Assembly: GCA_022695795.1 (NCBI GenBank)
Contig: MU404207.1
Coordinates: 1-64,000 of the forward strand
Source: Biscogniauxia marginata
Taxonomy: Eukaryota > Ascomycota > Sordariomycetes > Xylariales > Xylariaceae
DNA length: 64,000 nucleotides
Direction of reading: 5' to 3'
Positions 1-10,846 of the stretch are shown piece after piece. The notes beneath the pieces were generated by a model. The model was not told the origin of the DNA and made no database searches. It was given only the letters and a program-made list of their open reading frames with translations. A program made the translations under genes and the position numbers. Position 1 is the stretch's first letter, and the number at the start of each line of letters is the position of its first letter.

Positions 1-115
1 AGCCCCCCCCCCCCCCCCCCCCCACCCCCCCCCCCCCCGCCCCCCCGCCCCCCCCCCCCCGCCCCCCCCCGCCCCCCCCCCCCCCCCGGCCCGCCCCCCC
101 CCCCCCCCCCCCCCC
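1..115. repeat. poly-C low-complexity tract
   Basis: The window opens with about 115 bases that are almost entirely C, broken by a few single A or G bases. Normal sequence begins at CTAAGG directly afterwards. There is no periodic CCCTAA array, so this is not a recognisable telomere. It could be a genuine C/G homopolymer-like tract with G-quadruplex potential on the minus strand, or a sequencing or assembly artefact at a contig edge. Confidence 0.8.
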
Positions 116-498
116 TAAGGCTCCAGGCTCATAACTCTCGGTTGGTAACATCGAACTATACCATGGTCAGTAGTTGGATGGGGGGAAAAAAAAGGGGGAT
201 GCAAGGGTAAGGTCAAAGGGAAATATAATAGGTTAGTGTGAATGATGCTTGTAAGGTGTGTTAGGTAGGAGGGGTGTCTGAGGTATTCCAAGTGGCCAGG
301 GACAGTAGGCACTAGGTAAGGCTCGGTGTATAAGGTGAGAATAATATGACAACGAGAGGAGGCAGGTCAGGATCAACAGTAGGAGAAAAAGAAGAACCTG
401 TACTTACAAATCGGTGGTCGGTGGATGGTCGACTGAAGTAGCAAAAATATTTAATCAGTGGCTGAGGGGTGAAAAGTGCGAGTGGCTAGAAAATTGAT

Positions 499-554
499 GG
501 GAGAAACGAGAGGGGAGAAACGAGAGGGGAGAAACGAGAGGGGAGAAACGAGAG
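499..554. repeat. 14-bp minisatellite, four perfect copies
   Basis: Unit GGGAGAAACGAGAG is repeated four times head to tail without a mismatch (499-512, 513-526, 527-540, 541-554). It sits in a purine-rich tract with no supported gene. Confidence 0.95.
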
Positions 555-1602
555 GGGAGAGTGAGGCTGGAAATAGAGGTGAAGGTGGGAGATGTAAAGC
601 GAAAGTGTGGGTGAGGGTAGGTAGAAAAAGAGAGGGAAGAGGGTAAAGAAGGACGAAATGAAAATAAGTCGGAAGAGAGAAGCGTGACAATAGCCGTGGG
701 CTGCATGCCACCAGAGCGAGAGGAGAGAAGGGAAGAAAGAGGCATAGGGCTAATGTTGCATGGGGAAGTGTGGATTACTCACCTCGTTCGGAGGGGAAAT
801 CATTTGTTGTATCCTTGGCTTCGAAGAATGGAGGGCGGTGGTGGTGGGTGTTTGGTTTCGAAGGATGGTAGGTGGTGAGCGGTAGGTGGTGGGTGGTGGT
901 GATGATGGCGGTGCTGCTGGGTTGAAGAGGGTTGAAAGCGAGGTGGTGAGAGAAAAAAAAATTTGAAGAAGGGAGGGAAAGTGGGAGAAGATTTAGGAGA
1001 GGGTAGCAGGTATTTATAGTTTTCAGATGATGGGCAACGTGATTTACAATCACCAAGGTGAAGCTGGAGTATTTGATCTAGCAACACGTATAGGAGTGAT
1101 TGGAATTTTCTGATTGGCCAATGGCATTTTTTGCCTGGCCGAGATTGGATTCACTCCTTGATGTACCTTATGTATGTATGTAGTGACTTTTGGCTCTCTT
1201 GATTTGTATTTGGACCCCCTTTGCCCGGGGTAATAGTACCTACTATTATTAGGATCACATGTACATATACATATTATGAGAGCCATTTCTACTACAAAGT
1301 TGTGACGAACCTCCCTGTGGATTCCTAGTCAGCTGACTTCACAGGTGAGTACGTACTGGGTTTTCTTGATTTGAAGGTAACAGTGGATTGGGATTGGTTC
1401 AAGTGATTCACAATGTTTTGTTCGTCAGAGAGGTTTCAAGATACTCTCACTATAATGTCAAAGAGTGACTGTAGTCTTAGATTGATAGCTAAAGAACTCG
1501 AATGAATGACTAGATACGTAGGAAATTTCAATCTACTTATACTCATTCTTCCTGGTTCACATTTCCTTCCTACACCAATTGTCGTATAAGGAGAATCTGT
1601 CT

Positions 1603-1659
1603 GAATCTGAGATCAACTCAGATTCCATCTGTTGTGATCTGAGAGTAACTCAGATCACA
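1603..1659. repeat. two adjacent inverted repeats sharing a core
   Basis: The first inverted repeat is 1603-1625 (9-bp arms GAATCTGAG / CTCAGATTC, 5-bp loop). The second is 1633-1659 (11-bp arms TGTGATCTGAG / CTCAGATCACA, 5-bp loop). Both share the TCTGAG...CTCAGA core and the same spacing. An E-box/CRE-like CACGTGACGT follows at 1661-1670. The arms could be binding sites for a dimeric regulator or form hairpins. No gene is near enough to assign a role. Confidence 0.75.
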
Positions 1660-3522
1660 TCACGTGACGTCCCATCAGATGACGAAAATGGATCCTCCTG
1701 TACTTACATTCTTGGTCCGTGTCCCAACACCCTTGTAGGAAATCCCTCCAACACAGTTGGTTCGTAACAAAAGTAAAGTACTTGACATACTCCCATAAGT
1801 ATACGTAGCAATACGAACCCTTTGAGCCTCCAGAGAGAACCCGAAGCAAACATGTATATGTGTACCTAATTTGATTCTTGTATCTTACCCTCGATGTCAC
1901 CCCCTCCTCCCTCCCTTTCACATGATAGGTACCGAGTATTGGAAGTAAATATGCTAGCTATGTTCTTTTCTGTATAAAAACCTGGTGATTCTGTTGAGTA
2001 AAGGGGCACACACTACATATACATATACATCCTTGATGACAATCTCGTACTAAAACTTCTGCCAAATTGACATACTTCCATCTGAGTACCTATTCTGGTA
2101 TATCTAAAATTAGTCGCTGTTCTAGAAATCAAAACAGCAAGTACAAATACCTCGTTATGTACGTTAACTAGTACTCCAAAGAACGAGGGACCTTTGGGGT
2201 TTATTACTGGCCCGAGGATCATGCAGTACTAGATGTCCTGAGAGCTAGGAGGTGGAATACTGGTGATGTAATCTATAATGTCCCTCAGTCTCTACATTAT
2301 CATCGACGCACGGTGTGAAAAGCTAGTCACATCTAATAATTTCTAGATGCTGATTCCAAATAATTGATATCCCATGGGTGCTGATACATAGATAAATTAG
2401 GTATACTAGGTAAACAATCCAACAAAACGAAGATCAATATCTTGTAATTATACAAATTATACACACACTACCTCGCTACCCATGCGTAGAAAGAAATAAA
2501 ACCCCGTAGCTTGTCTGTAAATACCTCACCGGTATATGTACACATTTTTATTCTAGCATTGATCCCATCCTAAAGCACATTAGGCTTCCCATGCTTGTTA
2601 TGTGGTACGTGATTTTTCTACGCTTCTGGGCAGCTTAACTAACTGATTTTTGTCATGATCTAGATATGACACATAATCCCGAACTCAAATAACCAACATG
2701 TTCTACAACTTTCGATGCCACATTGTCCCCAAAATATATTCCGTATCAATGGTGTGAGAAGGGCAAAGCAGAACTGATGAGCGATGTAGGCGAGGACCTC
2801 TGGGCGTTTTAGGGTTATAGCCACAGAATATCCCACGGCATTTTCTTTACAGATATTGTTGTATAATTCTGGTCCGAAACCCTCTCTTGACACTGTTGTT
2901 TATAGACTAACCTCTGACGTCCACAAACTCGTAAGACCTCGATAGCCCTCGGACGCACCCCAACGAACCCCTGCTGAGAATAGCACAATATAACATATGA
3001 TAAATGAATATTCGCTTGCTAATGTCGTTCAGAGATATATTCCCGCGATAGGACCACAGCAAGAGGTCTCTTCGGCCGTTGGATACCTTAGGTTCTATTT
3101 CCACTATCCCCAAAGCCCCTTCGCTAATACGTCACAAATTGCTAATATATATTCTCTACTATAGGTCGTGAACTGTGAATACCGAACAACAACGATATGC
3201 CAAGCTTCTATACCAACCGCATGGCCCGCGACAACGTCTTCTTCGTGCAGGAGAAGCGCTTACCCTTATGACATATTCGGTGTATCGTGAACGAAGAATC
3301 GAGCCCGAAGGCAGAGATGGACTAAATGAATCGCTTTTTTGCAACAAGCATATAGTTCCTTAGAGACATGATTTATGATCAGGAGGGAGAGGGGAAAATA
3401 AATCAAACGCTTTATTTCTACGGTATATGGTGTTATACCTAGGTGCCTATCGGAACACCTTGACGTCCCTACTCCATTAACCATCCGACGACCATAACAA
3501 CGACACCGAAGTTGACTTTCTC

Positions 3523-4441
3523 CTACCAAGCACCGACAACACCGGCAATGGGGATATCGATACCCGTGGTATAGGTCGCCGTGTCGCTCAGCAAGTACAC
3601 GTACGCGCCGCCGAGCTCCTGCGGCAGCGCCAGGCGCGGCATGCCGCCGTAGTACTTCATCTTGGTGTCCCAGTCGGGGCTGGTCTCGACGTAGTAGGTC
3701 AGGGCGGTCTTGACGAAGCCGGGGGAGACGCTGTTGACGCGGATGCCGTGCTGGGCCCACTCCATCGCCAGCGTGTGCGCCATGTTGCGCACGGCGGCCT
3801 TGGTGCCGCCGTAGGGCGCCGACGGCGCGGCGCGGTTCGGCCGGTACGAGGTCATCGAGGCCGTGAACACGACGGAGCCGCGGGTGCCGAGCTCGATGAA
3901 CTTGCGCGCCGCGGCCGTGGCGCAGATCCACGACCCGCCCACGTTGAGCCTGTACAGCCGCTCGAACTGCTCCATCGTGAAGTCCAGCGCCGCCTGGTGC
4001 TTGGTCGCGCCCGCGTTCGCGACCATGCCGTCGAGCCGCCCCCGGGCCCCGGTGATCTGGTCCAGCGCCGCCTTGACGCTCTCCTCGTCCATCACGTCCG
4101 TCTGGATGTGCTCGAGGCGCCCCGGGTAGCGCTTCGACAGCGCCGCGAAGTCGTCGCCCGGCGTCGAGATATCGAGCGAGTACACGTAGCCCGCCGCGTT
4201 GGCGAGGCAAACCTCGGCCAGGCCGAGACCGATGCCTTGGTTCGCGCCGGTGACTAATTCAGGAGTCAGATACATCCCTCCTAGTCTGAGCTGTTTATAG
4301 TGGGAACTTACTTGCGATCACCTTGCTGTCCAACGTTATCTGCCAGTTATGACCGGGCAGTGGAAGAGTACTGGAGTAATTATCAGCTACTGTGGGAGCA
4401 GCACTACTGCTAGTACTAGATGGTTCAGAGCTGGATGACAT
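3523..4441 (-). CDS. short-chain dehydrogenase/reductase (SDR), sorbose reductase-like
   Basis: Predicted NAD(P)-dependent oxidoreductase of the classical SDR fold, 286 aa in two exons. Exon 1 is 4441-4312 (ATG at 4441), followed by a 58-nt intron with GTAAGT donor and TTAG acceptor, and exon 2 is 4253-3523. Splicing rebuilds the cofactor motif as VIAITGANQGIG (TGxxxGIG, residues about 45-52). Other SDR marks are NAG in the central strand, serines in TASMTS (about residues 176-179), and the catalytic YxxxK as YGGTK (Y191, K195). The PG motif in SVSPGFVKT follows. The family resembles fungal sorbose reductase, mannitol and arabinitol dehydrogenases, so a sugar or polyol substrate is likely but unproven. 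The serine-rich first 30 residues are poorly conserved in such proteins. The gene diverges from an MFS transporter 889 bp away. Exon 2 is much more GC-rich than its flanks. Confidence 0.88.
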
Positions 4442-5330
4442 TTTGCATGGAAACTATGGAAATACTGAGTAGAGGAGAATGGGTACACGTTTTAGGAAGA
4501 GATAAGAGGCGTTGCGTGAGGTTAATTTCTTGAGATGATTGGTGAGAAATGTTGTAGAAAGGTATCAATCCTCCTTGACATGTGCCTTTAAAGGAAAGGG
4601 AGATACCATCGCAGCAGCACAACGGAAACAACCCCCCCCCCCATTTCAGAGTAACATCGACTCCCGTTTTCGGTTCCCGTAATTCCTCATCTCACATGTT
4701 CAGCGGCCACCACATTAGGACGCAGAGCACGCAAGGCATTCTGGCCCCGGGAGTCTCCGTCTCATGATTCCTATAGTCTACCTAGACATCGCGTTACGGT
4801 GCCGCCGGCGAGTTCTTCGGCGCGGATAGAGAATGAGTATATACACGGACGGGGGAGCTGCCTCGAGGCGCGGCCGCTCTCCAGGGTATCTATCGCCTTT
4901 CTCGTCGCTTTCCAGCGGGATTTTAAGCGCTGCAACCATGCCCGGCTGATGACCGCGTCTCGAGTCACAATGCTTGCGCTTACCTCACCCTTTGCGGCGT
5001 CTGGCGACATGGGTCCGACCGAATACGCACCTAACCCGAAATAAGTCCTGGAAAGATAAGACCAGTCCCGGTCCCGTCAGTTAGATTATGCGGAGTCCCC
5101 ACGGCGACCCCAACACTACCTGGTGATAGCGTTCCCCACGAAACAACGTTTAGCCCTTTTTCTTGGAGACGACTATTCCCGATAGCGTCTGGGGAAAAGA
5201 CTTCGCCGTTAGCGGGTTATAAAAGTTTGGCGATAGACTTCTGCTGAATAGAGTATAGAGTGTTTGATAACACCTTCGTTTTCCACGAGTCGGATGATTT
5301 AGAGGCGCGTCTGATAAACAACGGCCCACC
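4442..5330. promoter_or_regulatory. shared divergent promoter with GATA motifs and TATA box
   Basis: This is the intergenic region between the SDR (minus) and the MFS transporter (plus). A TATAAAA box lies at 5218-5224, about 107 bp before the transporter ATG. GATA cores occur at 5054-5060 (AGATAAG), 5125-5129, 5181-5185, 5232-5236 and 5266-5270. In ascomycetes AreA/NIT2 GATA factors activate nitrogen-scavenging permeases, so nitrogen control is a reasonable inference for a Dal5-like carrier. The motif is short and partly expected by chance. Confidence 0.5.
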
Positions 5331-6871
5331 ATGGGAAGGTCTGACAATGGCCACCAGCACGCCGATGACATGGAGGTAGAGGCAGTCGACCGGAAGCAGC
5401 AGGAGGTTTTGATTGATTCATACGTGCCGGACACTGAAGAGGAGAGACAGCTGGTCCGCAAGATCGATCTTTACCTGCTCCCGACAATATGGTTGATGTA
5501 TCTTCTATCCTACATGGACAGAACCAAGTAAGCGACACCATCCCCTCATCTGGATCTCAGAAATTGAAGCTTACATGACCAAACAGTATCGGAAATGCGA
5601 AAATTGCCGGCATGGAAGAAGACCTCGAATTGGACTCTAGTAGATATTCTATCTCCTTGATAGTGTTCTTCGTTGGCTATGTCGTCTGTGAGGTCCCATC
5701 AAAGTGAGCACAAGTTTTTTTTTCCGACCCTCGTCCTAGTAGTATTTTGTCTAGAGGGTAATAGAAGATTTGACGCTATAATAGCATGATCATTGCTCGG
5801 ACGAAGCCTTCCATCTTCCTATCAACTATCATGAGTCTTTGGGGTCTGGTGACCATTGCAATGGGCTGGATTCCCAACTATCAAACGTTGGTGGGCCTGC
5901 GAGTCGTAGTCGGTATCCTCGAGGCCGGGTTTGCGCCGGGCGTGCTGCTGTTATTGTCAAGCTGGTATAAGAAGTCGGAACAGAGCAAGCGATTTGCTGT
6001 CTACATCTCTGCCGCGATCCTGTCTGGAGCATTTGGTGGTCTTATTGCTGGGGCCATCACCTCGGGTCTTGACGGCGTGCATGGAATGGCCGGGTGGCGA
6101 TGGCTCTTTATTGTCGAAGGCGCGGCGACAACAGGGTGGTCGATCATCGCGGGTTTTATCCTTCCCGACTTTCCTGCTAACACGAAGCGACTCACTAAAC
6201 GAGAGCGTGAACTCGCCATTAAGCGGTTATTATCGGAGCAGGTCCAGACAAGTTCTGAAGACGCCCCCAAAATAACACACCTGCAAGCTTTGAAGATGGC
6301 TTTGGTAAACTGGAAGGTGTGGCTATTTGTGGTTGGGTATATGGCAGTGGTTGGATCTTCGACTCTGTCCTATTTCTATCCCACTTTGGTCAATGGTCTT
6401 GGATATGACGCCCACCTGGCACAGTACATGACCATTCCCATCTACCTTGCCGCGTTCATCTGTACCGCAATCACCGGTTACCTTATGGACAAGCACCAGA
6501 AATGGCGAGGCGTGGTCTTAGGGGGCTGGATGAGCGTGGCGATGATTTGCGCAATCATTACCTGCGTGGTATACGATTTCAAGGCTCGGTATGCTCTTCT
6601 GGTCATTATGGCCAGTGGTCTCTGGTCATCTAATGGCTTATCCCTCGCATATGCTTCGTCCACATTCGGATCCATGCCGAACGAAGTTCGTGCTATTGCG
6701 TTGGCTTTTGTTAACGCCATGGGGAATTTGGCCCAAATCTACGGTGCCTACCTATTCCCTTCCAGCGATGAACCCAAGTATCTGATGGGATTTGGCGTTA
6801 TCAGTGGACTGTGTTTGACAGGTGTTATTTCTTACCTTTCCCTTCATGTCCTGCTGAAGAGACGGCCATAG
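5331..6871 (+). CDS. MFS transporter, Dal5/allantoate permease-like (anion:cation symporter family)
   Basis: Plasma-membrane major facilitator predicted to import an organic anion such as allantoate, ureidosuccinate, a vitamin or a related acid. It is 466 aa in three exons: 5331-5527, 5587-5703 and 5785-6871. Introns have GTAAGC/CAG and GTGAGC/TAG ends. The start has a strong context (CCACCATGG). Splicing yields the family signature before TM1, IDLYLLPTIWLMYLLSYMDR followed by TNIGNAKIAGM, and later VPSNM at the end of TM2. Roughly 12 hydrophobic segments are visible, with a long charged loop in the middle (KRLTKRERELAIKRL). Length fits the family (about 450-520 aa). The divergent SDR suggests uptake coupled to oxidation or reduction of the same substrate, which is inference. 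The exact substrate cannot be read from sequence. Confidence 0.88.
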
Positions 6872-7921
6872 CATGATCAAGCATGGGACTTCACGAATTA
6901 CGAATTTTAGTGTAGGATCAACAGGGAGCGTGATTCAACTTTCAGGACCCAGTTGGATACAAAGTTACCAGTTGTGATATCCTGTCTATTTTATAATGAG
7001 TTTCCGCAACTTTGACTCCCCTAGACGATATACTTGGAGCTTCCTACAAATATAACCGAGCCATGAAAGTGCTTTTGCTACTCTCACAAGAGTCTTTTTC
7101 AGGTTTTAATACTCTTCTACACGTTGTATACCTTTCATTAGTTTAACAACGTTTAATTTTATACTAAATATAGCTTGTAGTAGATAGGGAAAGATAGCGT
7201 TTGCTCGTACCTCAAGGAACCTGTAGGATCACGACCTCAGCGTTACATTATTTGGTTCTATGATCCACTCGATAACAAGAGGACCTAGAACCCAATGGAC
7301 AAGTAGATCATGAAATAGCTTATAGTTTAGTAGTATCCGCTAAATTCTGAATAACATCTAGGTTAAAGAGAAATCCCACTAGAAGGACCCGACAATGATG
7401 TCTTCTAAATGTGCCATTACGTGGAAATTCCTACCTGCACAGGACAATAGATGTTTCCATATGACGGCCTTCGTGTGTATACCAAATAATGTGCATATTA
7501 AATTTTTGATTCAAAAGTACAGCGTATTGCTGACATAAACATCAAATTCGCGATGGTATAGGGGCCATGGAGTAAACCGGCTGTATACCTTAGACCCAGA
7601 AGACTGCGGCTACTTCGGTCCACCCTACCCCTAGTCCGTAAAGACAACCCTTTTTCCCTAGTTGTATAGAACCCATCCACTCCGTAGGAACTGCTAAGGA
7701 GACAACCATGAGAGGCATCTTGCCCCGGGGTTTAAAGCAAGCGTGGCGTGTTTAACACAGATGCTCGTAGAGCAGAAACAAACACACACACACACACACA
7801 CACGCATGTATATATATATATATCTACTCGCAGGCAATAAGCCCCATAACGGTATTACAGATCGGCGACAAATTTCCGAACGTATCACCACCTATCCTTA
7901 CGACACTCTCTCCTAAGATAA
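6872..7921. other. intergenic, no gene seen; microsatellites
   Basis: AT-leaning spacer downstream of the transporter. It contains an (AC)n run at about 7782-7803 followed directly by a (TA)n run at about 7809-7823. No coding signal was recognised. Confidence 0.6.
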
Positions 7922-7924
7922 GAC

Positions 7925-8131
7925 ATGTCCTCGCAGCCCCTAGTCCTCATCACCGGCACGAACGGGTACTGGAAACAAGCGATCCTACGTAAGCCGACCA
8001 CGTGGCCGAGCGATAAAATGCCTGTGCCTATAGGGCTTTTCTGCAAAGCAGATGACGGTCCGCCGTACAGTTTTGTCGCGACGTTCCAGAACCCCCGAGC
8101 TACTTATGGTATTGTGCAAGTCTCGTCTTGA
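7925..8131 (+). pseudogene. possible SDR fragment
   Basis: A 68-codon open frame begins MSSQPLVLITGTNG, which resembles the first beta strand and start of the glycine-rich cofactor loop of short-chain dehydrogenases (VLITGxxxGIG). The following residues lose the pattern: no GIG, no NAG and no YxxxK. It may be a truncated duplicate of an SDR gene, or an exon whose continuation I could not find. A GTAAGC donor-like site lies inside at about 7989. It could also be a chance open frame. Confidence 0.3.
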
Positions 8132-8228
8132 TTCATGACTAGCCATAGCTCGAATATAAAGCGGTAATGTAAAGCAGCAATATGCATATGATTTGGCCCA
8201 GTAACTCCGCCGTAGTTCCCAAACAAGC

Positions 8229-9859
8229 TTAATACACCGTGATGGCACTTACATAACCGTTCTTCAAAACCTCAAAAACCAAACCTGGGAATCCGTACAG
8301 TGTAGTGGTGGAATCTTCGCTTCCGTCTAATTTCTTTGCCGCCATGCCTCCGCTACTATCCTCCCAGCCCCCCAGAAATTCGCAACTACTTCCGGGGCTG
8401 TCCCCCCAGCCTCGGTTGAGGACCATTCCTCGCTGTCGCCTCTTTGCATCGTCTTGTGATGTATACGTGCTCTTCCATTCGTCCCGCAACCACTCTTCCA
8501 TTTCGTCAAACGGCGTCTCTGAGTCGATGACGGGATCTGAACCGAGGTAAGGAATCTCCCAGCGGCAGCGGCGATGCCGGTTGAATGGGTATGAGCCAGG
8601 GACATTGGAATGAAGGACCAACTTGGTAGCTACTAATCTGTCCGGGCTGCCGTTCTTCAACGGATTTCCTCCTGTAGTCTGGGCCCCATTTGTCCTTGCC
8701 TGGGACGGGGGTGTACGTGAAGGGGGTTGAGGGGGCGATACCAAGATGTCGAATCCTAAGTAAAAATAGTTGAAAAAGCACTCCCCAGAAACGTTGCCGA
8801 TAAAATCGTCCTCGATCACCTCGTCTTCAGAGTCATCTGACCCCGTATGTGCTGATGACTGGTCCGTATCTGTGAGATCATCTGGACGTCGGTAGTCGCC
8901 ACCGATCGATCTCGACCTGCTATGACTCGCGGTGCGGGTCTTGTGGATGTACATTCTCTGATCATTTTTGCGGTATATTGCGTCTGGGGGACCTAGCTCT
9001 GCTACCAGTTCTTGGGGCGTGGTCTCTCCAAGATTGATCCACGTTGAGGAATTCGTCCATTTCTTGAACAATTGTAGCCGGCCTCCTCCGTGTATCTTGA
9101 CCAAGGATATTTCATCGGGGACAACCTCCTTGCTCTTGCTAAATAAGAAGGACGACTTGACGCTAGGGAGGACCTCAGTCCATAGGGTCTCCCGTGCATG
9201 AGTCCACGATTTCCCACTGAAGATGGCGACGGAGGAAGCGATCTGGCTGGCCGAGGAGGACAACAGGGATACGACGTCCTTGTCTGGAGAATATGCCGAG
9301 GCGGGCAAGGGAAAACTAAAGGCTACGCCGGGATATGAGAGGATGTAGGTGCCGAGAGCGTTCGCATTGTCTTGGTCTGGGGGTATGTACTCTCCGGCAT
9401 AGGTAGGCCCAAACAATCTGTGATAGACATTCTTAAAGGCTGGACCTACGGCTGTTTCTCCACCAGACCTAGGAGAGCCTAGTATCCCTTGGGAGCTCAC
9501 TGGCTTGGAGATGTCCTTATCTTGGTAGGTAATACGGTTTTTGGTGAAATCGATGATCTCGATAAGACGAAGTCGCTGTTCGGGGCCATCGAAGCGCAAC
9601 CTAATGCCGTTCGCCGGGAGGGTGAGGACTATGGGCTCGGTGACGGGCTGATCCGGGGAGTAGAGGAGGTCGAGCTTTAGGAAGCGCTGTGGTTCGGCCT
9701 TGAGTCTCGTCAGGATGTCGTGGAGAGATGCGCCGAGGACTGCAGGCAGAAGAGTTAGTAAGCATAGCCTAGGTTCCCGGGTTCTGGCCGGAGAGGTGAT
9801 AGAATACCAATGAAGCCCAGGCCGACGTTTGGATGTAGAGTCGCGGAGAAGAGAGACAT
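8229..9859 (-). CDS. PHAF1 / UPF0183 family protein
   Basis: Homologue of the conserved eukaryotic UPF0183 family (animal PHAF1, also called C16orf70 or MYTHO). The animal protein is linked to phagophore assembly in autophagy; the role in fungi is inferred. It is 520 aa from two exons: 9859-9808 (ATG at 9859) and 9739-8229, with a 68-nt intron ending CTGCAG. The N-terminus reads MSLFSATLHPNVGLGFIVLG, then the ASLHDILTRLK and LDLLYSPDQP regions. Later marks are YPGVAFSFPLP near residue 170, GPPDAIYRKNDQRMYIH, and FFNYFYLGFDILVSPP near residue 350, all typical of the family. A low-complexity acidic insert (TDTDQSSAHTGSDDSEDE) precedes the last motif. The C-terminus FEVLKNGYVSAITVY fits the family end, although GTAAGT within GYV|S could also act as a donor. 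Confidence 0.85.
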
Positions 9860-10846
9860 GGTAGAAAGGAGGTGCGGGAGCCGTTTCTAGTTTACTCTAA
9901 GCGCTGGTCAGAGCTGTGATGGATCAGCCAACGTCGGTCGGATCCATGAAGAAGGAGATGAAGTTGGCAAGTACATGTAATGAGGTTGGTGTCAGCTCTG
10001 GCTGGCTAAGCTTAGCCGGAAGGCTATTATGAGGAAAGGGAGGCGATATAGGGGAGTTGAGAGGGTGGTCATCTGGAACGTGGGGCTGGTTCGCGACTGA
10101 GTTGGCCAGCGCCAGCTGCGAACGTCATTTGACTAGGGACAAGGCACATGCCGGACAATTATTCATACCTAATACTTACATAACCCTGCATAGATGAATT
10201 ACTCCCCTGCTTAGATACTCATACAAATGCATATGTAGGTACGTAAATAGGCATTTATTTATTCTTTTTAAAGCATAATTCACTTTGACTTATATATATA
10301 TATATTTAAATATTTAATATAATATAAAAATTAATTTTTATATAAATTTATATTTACTTATATTAAGTAAGTATTTTAATAATTAAAATGTGAAGTTAAA
10401 CTCGTGATATTTAATACTTAAAAGATGAGGGGTACGTGGGTACGGAATACATCCCAATAAGGCTTGAAGCTAGAGCTTTAAGGCAGGGGGGTTAATTAGA
10501 GGGGCATCGACAGGCTCAGTAGGCAAGCACTATCGCTCATCAGGGTCCGCGTTGCCAGGACAACCCGCAACTCCTTCTGTTGTGGTTTTTAGCGGGTCGG
10601 TTTGCAGTTCGCGCGTCTTTCTCTTGGCAGGGCTCTCTTCCATATTCACACATTTACCTATTCCCCTCCTTCGTGCAATCGATATCCGTGCAGAAGTCAG
10701 ATCATTCTTGAAACTGACCATTCCTTCTCAATCTTCCATTATCGTGACGTCTGCCGATTTTATTTCCTTCCTTCGCCCTGTTTATTCGCGACACCACAAC
10801 AACATAACAACATCTGCACTAGCTCTACATCAAAATAAAATCTACA
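9860..10846. other. intergenic with AT-rich block
   Basis: Divergent spacer between the PHAF1-like gene (minus) and the kinesin (plus). At about 10260-10395 it is almost pure A/T (runs of TATATA, TTTAAATATTTAATAT). The last 250 bp before the kinesin ATG is CT-rich, as is common for fungal 5' leaders. Confidence 0.7.

Larger units (their letters stand above)
116..3522. other. gene-poor region
   Basis: No convincing gene was found. The stretch at about 450-1000 is purine-rich on the plus strand, and the open frames there are low-complexity. The region also holds the 14-bp tandem repeat at 499-554 and the inverted repeats at 1603-1659. A short GC-richer frame at 3196-3270 (MPSFYTNRMARDNVFF...) ends after 24 codons and could be a gene relic, but it matches nothing I recognise. 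Confidence 0.5.

Noticed and set aside
1..118. Telomere at the left edge
   Set aside because: Only one CCCTAA occurs, at the end of a poly-C tract; there is no repeat array.
2660..3113. Two adjacent minus-strand frames that might be one decayed gene
   Set aside because: No recognised motif and no splice sites that join them convincingly.
3748..4257. 169-codon plus-strand frame opposite the SDR
   Set aside because: Arg/Gly/Pro-rich shadow produced by the GC-rich SDR exon on the other strand.
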